A stretch of DNA of 64,000 nt from Tetragonia tetragonoides (Eukaryota > Streptophyta > Magnoliopsida > Caryophyllales > Aizoaceae): contig CM076147.1 in the NCBI GenBank assembly GCA_038025085.1, positions 33,640,766 through 33,704,765 of the forward strand, read 5' to 3'. Made by a program: the position numbers and the translations under genes. Below are positions 1 through 9,160 of this stretch, in pieces (position 1 is the first letter of the stretch; every line of letters begins with the position of its first letter). The notes beneath the pieces were generated by a model. That model saw only the letters and a list, made by a program, of their open reading frames with translations, searched no databases and had not been told where the DNA came from.

Positions 1-480
1 AATGGGCATCATACTGATCCTGAAGATGTGCTAACTCCTCAAGTCCATGACATAGCAAATGACAAAGCTTGGTATGATAACTCCGATGATGAGAAAGACG
101 AAGATGACAAAGCTCTGAACTACCTCACAAGGTCAGGACGCCAGTTCAGGCCCGAAACATCTACATGGATCCATCCCAAATCAAACCTGTAGAGCCTGTA
201 ACCACCCCCAATAGGGATCCAACCCAAAGAGAGGCGACTAAGGAAGATGATGGAACCAACATCCTTAGACAATTGCAAAGGACAAAAGCTGATATCCATT
301 TGGCAATTGTTGACCACTTCTATCACTCATAGAAGGGCCGTACTAGAAGCCTTGAACGCAATTACCATTTCTCCAAATGCTACTCCCGAGGATGTGGTTA
401 ATCTCCTGGTCCAAGTAAATTCATCCACACCCGTCACCTTTTCTTAGGAAGATCTTCCACCCGAAGGCATCCACCGCAAC
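1..480 (+). pseudogene. Retrotransposon gag C-terminal/linker remnant
   Basis: The first 180 bases translate to an acidic stretch followed by LTRSGRQF, a phrase typical of the linker just upstream of protease in Tat-lineage polyproteins. Stops follow near 190-205, then an open stretch with VLEALNAI and TPEDVVNLLV runs to a stop near 447. This is the decayed region between gag and protease; the true start lies outside the window. No nucleocapsid zinc knuckle is visible. Confidence 0.6.
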
Positions 481-795
481 AAAGCCCTCTATCTGACTGT
501 AATTTGTCAACAAAGACAAGTCCCCATGACCTTGGTTGACAATGGCTCTGCTGTAAATGTATGCCCCTTGAGGACTGCCGAACACCTCAAAATAGACTGC
601 AATAATCTCGCGCAGTCCGCACAAGGGCTAAGAGCTTACGACAATTCCAAAAGGAACGTCTTAGGCACGTTTTCCATGAATATTAACATTGGGCCTATTG
701 AGAAAATGGTCCAATTTCACGTCATCTATATTCCGGCAACCTTCAATCTACTTTTAGGAAGGCCTTGGTTGCATGGGCTTAATGCTGTAGCCTAG
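481..795 (+). pseudogene. Retrotransposon aspartic protease (broken)
   Basis: The reading frame contains VPMTLVDNGSAVNVCPL, the active-site region of the pepsin-like protease in the Tat lineage (DNGS in place of DTG/DSG), and later FNLLLGRPWLHGLNAVA, the second conserved LLGRPWLH segment. The frame enters without a start codon because protease is released from a polyprotein. A TAG at about 793 ends it where the polyprotein should continue into the RT linker (TLHQKVK follows in the same frame), and another TAG follows near 868. Domain identity is strong; the copy is non-functional. Confidence 0.8.
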
Positions 796-879
796 ACCCT
801 TCACCAAAAGGTAAAGCTATCTCTAGCAGGATCCACTCTGGAAGTCTGCGCTGATACCATGGTAGCCTAGATAGAAAAA

Positions 880-1555
880 AGCTCAAGTCCTAAAGAGAGA
901 GCATAACGAGCAAGATGAAGAATTATGGGGCTTCGAGAAGATAGCCGTCATAGAAACAATAGAGCCCACACTCAATGTGAATGCTCTACTTAGAAAACAA
1001 GGTCACTTTCCAGGCACCACTTTGGGTCCTCACCCCAAGGTAGCCCAATCCTGCTGGAACACCAAGATAAAAAATGATCTATTTGGGCTAGGCTATAAGC
1101 CCACGAGGCAAGAGATCCGAGCCTACATATCCAAGGAGGTGGCTAGAATGAGAGCCCGGGCGGCCAACAAACCCATCCCACATAGCATGGATCCATATCC
1201 TCTAACTCTCAATGGACAATTTCTCCACATAGCATGGACAATCCCACACTTCCCCTTACTGTGCTTTTTAATGAAGGCTTCAACCCGTCCAAGCTGATCG
1301 CCCCAATTGGGCCCAACCGCGCCACCTGGAAGCACGAGACGAAGTGGACTCCAGTCGAGGGAGCCAAGTACAAGTTCACGATTCGCAATGGTCCTTCAGA
1401 AAGGCCCAATTCTGATTCTGAGTTTGATTCCGAGTCCGAGTCTGATTCTGAATCAGTTATCCTAGAAATGTCGGGTAGTACACCCCAGTCTATTCCTTTT
1501 AGTACTAAGGTCGCTAGTGATGACCTCATTGATGTATTGTCCGCTTTCTATTAAT
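880..1555 (+). pseudogene. Retrotransposon linker between protease and RT
   Basis: This part of the polyprotein includes ELWGFEKIAVIE, then LRKQGHFPGTTLG and LFGLGYKPTRQEIR, phrases characteristic of the spacer between protease and RT in Tat elements. The reading frame changes after about 1210 and an acidic Ser/Asp/Glu run (SESESDSESV) follows near 1430-1460. No catalytic domain is present. Stops and frame changes show decay. Confidence 0.6.
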
Positions 1556-1689
1556 GTTATGAGTGTCAATTTTGCTTACTCGGATTGCCTTGTTGCTAAT
1601 AATTCAGAAGACATAATGGAATTGCCAAAAGAAGTCATTAAAGAATGAATTGAACATGAACAAAAGACTTCAATAGTCGAAGAAACAGA

Positions 1690-2805
1690 GACAATAAATA
1701 TTGCAACTAATGATGAGCCTCGCCATGTGCAAATAGGCTTCTCTCTAACTTCTAATAAACGCGAACAATTCATAACACTCCTAAAGAATTATACGGATGT
1801 TTTTGCCTGGTCCTACAAGGACATGCCTGGTGTAGACCGCAACATTGCCCAAATTACCATCCCATTAAAGCCCGACTGTAAACCAGTCAAAAAAAAGTTA
1901 AGGAGAATGAAACCATAATGGGCTCTTAAGATCAAAGAAGAGGTCCAAAATCAACTCGATGCAGGCTTCATAAGAGTGGCTAACTACCCCGATTGGGTAG
2001 CCAACATCATCCCAGTCTCAAAAAAGGATGGACCAGTGCGAATGTGTTTGGATTTTAGGGACTTAAACAAAGCAAGCCCGAAAGATGACTTCCCACTACC
2101 CCACATAGATGTTTAGTAGACAATACAACAGGACATGCGCTCCTATCATTCATGGACGGGTACGCAGGATATAACCAAGTCCTGATGGCCAAAGAGGAGG
2201 AGGAGAAAACCACTTTCATCACACAATGGGGCACTTATTGCTACACTGTAGTGTCGTTCGTGCTTAAGAACGCGGGAGCTACATATCAAAGAACCGCGAC
2301 AACCATGCTCCACGATATGATGAATAAAGAGGCCAAAGTTTACGTAGATTACATGATCATAAAGTCTAAAGAGAGAGACGGGCATGTACCCTCACTTCAA
2401 AAGTTCTTCGATAGGCTTAGTAAGTACAACATGAGGCTCAATCCCAAAAAGTGCGCATTCGGAGTAACATCCGGCAAACTTTTAGGAGTCGTCATAAGCA
2501 CCAGAGGAATCGAGATTGATCCATCTAAGATCAAGGCCACAATAGATATGCCTCCACTGAAACAGAAAAAGAAATCAAGGGCTTTCTGGGGAGAATCCAA
2601 TACATTAGTAGGTTCATTTCCAAATTAACTATCACCTGCGAGCCTATATTCAAAAAGCTCAAAAAAGAGGTAAAAACGGAATGGGACGAGCAATGCCAAA
2701 AAGCCTTTGACAAAATTAAGGCCTATCTGTCCAAACCGCCCGTGCTAGTACTGCCCACTCCAGGCATGCCTCTAATTCTCTACCTTACTGTCACAGAAAC
2801 GTCAA
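1690..2805 (+). pseudogene. Reverse transcriptase and start of RNase H (frameshifted)
   Basis: RT segments are recognisable in order: KNYTDVFAWSYKDMPGV, the VRMCLDFRDLNKASPKDDFP palm block, then FMDGYAGYNQ with the first catalytic Asp, and the YVDD-box region at 2341-2352. That box reads YVDY, so one of the paired catalytic aspartates is lost. A stop at 1916-1918 and single-base frameshifts near 2112 and 2560 break the frame. The 3' end reads into the start of RNase H (ILYLTVTETSM) and is cut at 2806 by an LTR-like block. The domain copied the element's RNA into DNA; this copy is dead. Confidence 0.85.
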
Positions 2806-5167
2806 TGTTTTAATTAGCATTTAATTATTTTTAATTAGCAATTAAATCAGAAAATAATCCTAATTCTAGTAGGGTTTGACTTTTCTTGACTAAGCACCTA
2901 TATAAGCTAAGAGATGAGTCAGTTGATCAGTTTACAAAACTGAACCAAAATCCCCAATTCTCTTCTCTCTCTCTCACGCTATTCTCTCTCTCTTTTCTCT
3001 CTCTCTCCCCCTGCTGTCACCGGCCACCAGGCCAGCACCATCTCCTCTTCCTCCCGCCGGTGAGCCGCCCTTCCCCCTCTCTTTCTTTCTCTCTCTTTTC
3101 TTTTTTCTCTCCCTGTACTCTGTTTTCCCCCTCCCCTGTTTTCGTCGAGGCGCGACTGTCGCGCCACCAGGCCGCGCCTGGGTGGTCGCCGGCGAGTGGC
3201 CGACGCGACGGGACCTTGCCCGTCGCTCCTCCCCCTCTCAGTTGCTCTCTCTCTCCCTCGCGAACTCTCTCTCTCTCTCTCGCGATCTCTCTCACTCTCT
3301 CTCTGTCCTCCGTCACCGGTGCTCCGGCGAGCCCCCGCCGACCATGTTGGTCAGTGGGTGGTGGTCTTGGTGATGGGCTAGGTCATGGGTCCCCATGCTT
3401 GGTGTATCACGGCCTAGACTCAAAAAAACAATTAGGGTTTCGTTTAATATTTTCGTTTTCATTAATTTCGTATTTTCAGTATTTTTCAATAATTGTTTTT
3501 ATTTTTCTGTACTCGTTCGGAGTCCGAATGCAGATTTTCAAAAGCCTAGATTAGTTTAAATAAATCAAGGATTTTAATAAAAATATTTGTTTATAGTTTC
3601 AATACTTTTAGATTTTCGTATTTATTCATTATATCTCGGTAATTGTTTTTAATTAGGACCAAATGGACAAGCGTGATCGGGTTGTGATTAGCCAAGTTAC
3701 CTACTTCTTAGTGTGCGTTTGTTAGGTAAGCGATTGTGCCTACCTCTTTCCAAAGCCCCATCAAAACTATTTTGATGTGTTTTGTGCTAATTTATTATTA
3801 TTGTGAATTTAATATGCGAAGCATGATTAAATTATATCGTCGATAATTATGAGAATTTGAAATATATTCTTCGCCATAAATATGATTTATATTGATTATG
3901 ATAAGTTTGTAAAGTTTCGTTAATTAATTAGTTCATATGCTAATTAATGTTTAATTATGGCGATGTTGAATTTTTAATATTATTATTATATAATAATATG
4001 TGCTATTTGGAACGGGATATTATTGAGAGCTAATGAGTACCTACTATTATATTGGATGGTTTATTTGTGAAAGTGTAATTTTTGGATATCATGATTTACT
4101 GCCGAAGTGCTGCCGAAATTTCGTTAGACATATATGAAGCATGATTATTGTTAATATGCATTTATGTCGTAATCGTCGTTATTTTTATTCATTATCATGA
4201 GCATGAAATGAAGTAGTATGTCGTGGTCTCGTTGTACCATTAGGTCAATCAATGCAAGTATGTGAACTGAATTAAATGAGAATAAGACTCCTAATGGATC
4301 CCTAGGAGTAGTCGAGGTATCGAGACTTATCTAATTGATATAGTCTAGGGATGCGTGATTTCCAAGTTACTTTTATGGACACCTCGTAGTGTGTTCGGGA
4401 CGGATCATTCCCCATTGTTTAATTCTCTACATATCGATTATTTATGTTAGAGGTAGTGTGAGTATACACTAGCGTAAGTCCATGGCATGTCTATATCTAT
4501 CTATGAACAGTATGAGTAATCGCTGTTCTATTCGCTCTCTTATCTCTCTAATCAAGATGGTTTATCTATTTGTGTTCGAATGATCACTAAAGCAAGATTT
4601 GCATGTAATTGAATATCGAGTATGCGTATGCTTGATTGTATGACTACTTGTGCATGCAAATGAATTTCAATGATTCTTCTAAAACCCAGGTAAGGTTTGC
4701 GAAAGTGTTTTTACTGGGTATGGACGGCGTTTATTTAGTTTATCTGATTTTTGTTTTCTTTTGTTTCTTCTCTTTTTCTTCTGTATCTTGTTTCCGTCAC
4801 GGAAACCAAAGTGCAGGTGTAGCTGAGTGAGGACGGTTTGCTAGAAGGTTGAATGTGGGCTGTTTGTTTAGAACTATGGATTTATTGGTTACTTTGGATT
4901 ATTGGGAATTTTTTTTGTGCCCTTGAAGGCAAAGTTGTAATAAGACTTTAATGGACTTAATATCACCTGATAGACAACTCTGATATTTATGTTTAATTTG
5001 TTTAGATGCTTTCTTTGATACCTAGTTTCCCATTCTGCTTAGCACTTACTCCTTAGCGATAAATGTTGCAGTAGCATTCCCTTGGGTTCGTGACGGTTCG
5101 ACGGTGTCGAGTCGTGTACATCGACGTCGATAGTTCCCTGGAAATCGTTGTGAATTCGGGGGTGTTA
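2806..5167 (+). mobile_element. LTR-like block inside pol (solo or partial LTR)
   Basis: The block begins TGTTTTAATTAGC and ends GGGGGTGTTAC, close to the TG...CA ends of a plant gypsy LTR. It contains a TATA-like CTATATAAG near 2899-2908 followed by a CT-rich leader (2955-3310), as expected of U3/R. It is non-coding and about 2.36 kb long; ORFs in the CT-rich part are low-complexity. Flanks do not match as a 5-bp target duplication (GTCAA before, CTGTA or TGTAT after). The host polyprotein skips most of RNase H across it, so it is not a clean insertion: either an insertion followed by deletion, or an ectopic recombination product. Confidence 0.6.
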
Positions 5168-6412
5168 CTGTATACTGATATAAAGAACCTACTCGTTTAT
5201 CAGGTTTACCCTGTTGATTCTAGCCCTAGAGCCCAAGAGGCCCTTAGAAGGCTTGCAACCCAATTCATAGAGGTACAAGGTCAAATATACAAGAAAACCT
5301 CAAATGGGATTAATCTCTTGTGCTTAAGTACCGAAATGGCCCATAAGGTCTTAAGAGACGTGCATGGAGGAGTCTGTGGACCGCACATGAACGGTATGAT
5401 GTTATCCATGAAGATAATTTGGCTTGGTTATTATTGGACCACAATGGAAAAAAACTATTGTGAATTTGTCAAAATATGCACACAATGTCAGACACACGCA
5501 AATCTACAACACATGCCACCAAGCCCGTTATATACTTTCACCTCACCTTTGCCTTTCTCCGCTTGGGGGATAGATATTATTCGCAAGATAACCCCAATAG
5601 GTAAAGGAGTCCATGAATACATTCTAGTTGCAATTGACTACTTCACTAAGTGGGTTGAGGCGCAATCATACGCAAAGCTCAAAGCAAAATATGTGGTCAA
5701 GTTCATCAAGAATAATATAATAGCTAGATATGGGGTTCCCCAAGAGATCATTAGTGATAATGGGTCACACTTCATGAAGGAAGTAATCGAGCTCCTAGCC
5801 CAGTTCAAAATCCAACATCGGAAATCATCTCCCTACAGACCGCAAACAAACGGTGCAGTAGAAGCGGCTAATAAGAATATTAAGAAGATCATCGAAAGAA
5901 TGTCCGAGAATTATTATGATTGGCCCGACAAGTTGCCATTCGCACTTTGGGGTTATAGGACATCTATTTGCGCATCGACGGGAGCAACACCATACTCCAT
6001 AATCTATGGAATGGAAGTTGTGTTACCAATTGAGTTAGAGGTCCGATCTCTACTGATCGTCTTGGAAAGTCAAATTTTAGAAGTGGATTGGATCCAAGCC
6101 CGCTATGACCAATTAGTCTTACTAGATAAAAAAAGGTTGCAAGCTTTGCACAATGTGAGAATCTATCAAAAGAGGCTAACAAAGCACTTCAACCAAAGGC
6201 TCAAAATGAGGGACCTCAAAGTTGGAGATCTAGTGCTTAAAGAAGTAAGGGCCAACGTCACTGACCCAAGAGGTAAATTTAGGCCCAATTGGTCCGGTCC
6301 TTTTCTCATTACAAAGATCCTAACCGGTGGAGCTGCAAGATTAGCGGACTTAGACGGGATTGAGTTTAGTCAATGGATAAACAGGGATCAACTAAAAAGG
6401 TTCTATGCCTAG
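5160..6412 (+). CDS. Retrotransposon integrase (open, but element dead)
   Basis: An open frame of about 415 residues from the retrotransposon follows the junction; the first residues of the longer frame starting at 5090 belong to the LTR-like block. The order is a zinc-binding HHCC region (DVHGGVCGPH, then CTQCQ), the catalytic core with WGIDII, IISDNGSHF and GAVEAANKN giving the D, D and E residues, and a C-terminal domain ending FRPNWSGPF and QLKRFYA. It would insert cDNA into chromosomes. It has no independent start and the upstream RNase H is missing, so it is a leftover of the polyprotein despite its intact frame. Confidence 0.85.
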
Positions 6413-6858
6413 GCAAGACACCCAATATAGCACTTTTGAGAGGCCCACATAAGGCTGAGTAATCCCGAAAAGAAAAAAAGAAAAAAAAAGAAAAAAAAAA
6501 TGGGATTTAATGTTTAAAAACGCACGGATAAGAACTACGAGTGGCCTGATTCCTCTAAAAGGATACGTAGGACAATCCAATTGCAATTGGGCCCGGCCCC
6601 TTCATTATTTTCGAGTTCAAAAGTTGTTTTAAAAAAAACAATAACAAATAAATAAATCAAGTTGCAATATTAAACAAAACTGAGCATGTCTCCATAAATA
6701 ATAAAGTCCATTACAAAAGACTTGGCAATTCCAAATAATAATGCAAATATTTAAATCTAAGTCTAAAAAGGGGCACACCACCCTTATTGAATTTAAAGCA
6801 AAATAAAAGGCAATCCTAAGCTGATATGCTCCAAAAGAGTATTTTCTTTAGTGGACTA
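6413..6858 (+). other. Non-coding region downstream of integrase
   Basis: AT-rich sequence between the integrase stop and the end of the first antisense gene. It holds a short segment at 6523-6575 (GAACTACGAGTGGCCTGATT followed by GGATACGTAGG) that I recognise from memory as recurrent downstream of integrase in Tat-lineage elements. An A-rich run lies at 6470-6500. No coding potential is visible. Confidence 0.5.
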
Positions 6859-8407
6859 CTATGCAGTTTCGGTAGCAGAACTCGCATCCTCCATAGGCTC
6901 ATCTACTTTTGGGTCCTTCGCTTTGCGTTCCTTGGGAGCCCATCTCTCTCGAACTATAGGCTCTTCTTCTTCAACCTCCATTAGAGGTGTGCTTGAAGAC
7001 GCCTCATGATCATTGGCCCGGATTTGGGGCTCCACCTACGGCTTAGTGGTGATCTTTTCCAAAGCTTTCTTGGCCTTTGGGTTGAGGATGCCTCTCACAT
7101 GCTTAACTCCCTTTTCTTATCCTTCCCCTTCGGGTCACTAGGATTTGAGAGTCTTAAGCTGGCTTTGACCGATTGGGCCTTGAGATCGCCTTGTTTGGAC
7201 TTCCTACATGCACGACGACCCTCTGCGGTCTTGCAATCCATCCAAGCCTCATAAGCCAAAGATATGGCCGTAGGTGCCTTGACATGAGGAATAGTCCACT
7301 TAGGACGACGATCCCATGCACATTCCCATGATCTTACCATACTAATTGTCAAGATTCGCATGGTGGGGGGAACACTATCCTTTTGTGGGATAATTTGGTG
7401 TTTCTCATATTGTCGCATAATACGGCTAGGAAATATTTAAGTTGAGTTATGAAGGCCAAGGACTTGATAATATCCCGTTTCCTTGCTACATCCGATTGCG
7501 GATTTTAGACCCCACCACTTGACGGTCCATCGTAGCAAGAGGCATGCTTTAAGGTACTCACGCCACTCATCAATTGTGGATTCGTAATATAATTTCCGGC
7601 GTGCGGGAAATTGCTTTGGTTGATATTTGAGCGCATTGGTGGGCCTCTCAATAAAGCACATATGCTCAAGAAGCCATATCTACAAAAAAGGCAAAACATA
7701 TAAAGTTAAATATCCATCAAATATTCAAACTTTATTAATCAAATTATTCAAAGCAATTATTCAAGCACTTACTTGGAGAAGGAGAGAGCTTCATGTCCAT
7801 CCACCGAGCGATGGTTCTTGTTTCTTGTGGTCAAAGCAAATTAAGGTTTCACCAAAAACAAGAGACATAGGGGTAAAATTATTCTGGATTTGTTCAACAA
7901 TTCTAAGCATACTAGTTTTACCATTAGTACCTCCACCAACAAAGAGGTACCTATGCAAGAGACATAAAATAAAGGCGTGTTTATAATAGGTCTAGCCCAT
8001 CACATCATGGTTATCCCTTACCTTGGGGAAAAAGATGTCAATTACACCATTGAGGTGTAACTCACCGCTCCTAGCAACAGAGGAGGCTTGTGTCGGTGAT
8101 AGGCCAAGATACCTTTTGTAGTAACCCTCAATATTTGCCCCAAGCCATGGAGTGGTGGGAGCTTGATCATGAGGAAACCCAAGGATAGCGGCAAATTCTT
8201 TGAGGAGAAGGCGTAATTCGTTGTACCCGAATCGGAAGACATGAAGTTTGTCATCCCAAACTCGATTGCGGCCTCAAGAAAGTTCCACAAGATTTGAACT
8301 TGCTTAAGGTGGAAGAGAGCATTCAAGTGGAAAAGCACGAGTTGCATCCTCTCTTTGGGGGTCATGGATTGTAACCACTTGTCAAATTTAACATCAAAGC
8401 TTGTCAT
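6859..8407 (-). pseudogene. Antisense gene 1 of the retrotransposon, DUF7745-like (decayed)
   Basis: This is a spliced gene on the strand opposite to pol. Exons inferred from splice sites are 8407-8022, 7950-7773 and 7679 onward, with the 3' part ending near a TAG at 6859. Conserved-looking phrases are HVFRFGYNELRLLLKEFAA and AILGFPHDQAP in exon 1, and WLLEHMCFIERP, YQPKQFPARRKLYYE and IFPSRIMRQYEKHQIIP in exon 3. I recognise this order as the plant family called DUF7745, whose function is unknown and which often occurs in transposable elements. Breaks: a frame change near 8270, a TGA in exon 2, a stop before IFPSRIM near 7440 and frame changes near 7095. A TATA box lies about 95 bases upstream of the ATG. 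Family assignment is moderate. Confidence 0.55.
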
Positions 8408-8505
8408 GGTTGAAGTCTAAGATAATTAGAGGGTTTCTCTCTCTAAAAGCTCTCTATTGCTAGTAAATTATGAAGGTGATATCCCAAAACCGGACTAACC
8501 CAAGG

Positions 8506-8514
8506 CTTATATAG
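8506..8514 (-). promoter_or_regulatory. TATA box of antisense gene 1
   Basis: Minus-strand CTATATAAG lies about 95 bases upstream of the ATG at 8407, a normal plant spacing. The sequence between is CT-rich, like a 5' leader. Homology with the second element copy starts at this box (53422). Inferred from position and sequence only. Confidence 0.5.
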
Positions 8515-9160
8515 AGCTCGCACGGAAAAGGCAAAAAATAAGGCAACTCGTCAAAAAGGGGATTCAGCGGCCCCTTGGATAGCCGCTGAAGTCCCAGTGA
8601 CCCCGATAGAGCAGCCCAGGCCCAGCCGCTGGAGCCTGGCGGCCCCTCTATTCGCCCCCGCTGCTCCGCATGTGCTGCTGGACCCCTCCCTTTGGCCGCC
8701 GGACCCTTTTCTGGAGACTAGTCCCTTTTCTCCGGTTTTGGACACTTTCATTAACCGATTTGGACTCAAATATGGCTCTTTTTCCTATTTCTTTTACTAT
8801 TTATATTTTGTATTATTTCCTTAATATTAATGAAAACTCCACAATTTCCTTATTTCTTTTTGTATGATTATCATTTTTTGTATCTTTTTTTCATTAATCC
8901 CTTTTACTTATTATTTTCATTTCATTTTTTCACCCCTTTCTTTTTTCATTTTTTTTAGGGGGATAGGGTACACCCAATTTTAACCTTTTGGTTGTACCAT
9001 TTTTTGCTAAATGGCTATTACTTGCGCTTTTGCTTGACTACGTGTGCATTTGCATTTGCATTTGCATTTGCCTAATTATGTGCAGGAACCAATAAATAAG
9101 CAAGCAATATTTACAAGCAAAGTTCGAATGTTTGTTCAATACAAATGTTCAAAATGTATT
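8515..9160. other. Spacer between antisense genes: GC-rich island then T-rich tract
   Basis: The first part (8563-8710) is a GC island with repeated CAGCGGCC, AGCCGCTG and GGCGGCCCC motifs, similar to islands at 12193-12415 and in the LTR. It is followed by a T-rich tract (8720-8960) and a short direct repeat of GCATTT near 9045-9070. The minus-strand 3' untranslated region of antisense gene 2 should lie here. No real gene is visible. Confidence 0.5.

Noticed and set aside
2886..3554. 222-residue plus-strand ORF
   Set aside because: It translates the CT-rich leader of the LTR-like block into Ser/Leu/Phe low-complexity sequence; no domain and no expected gene there.
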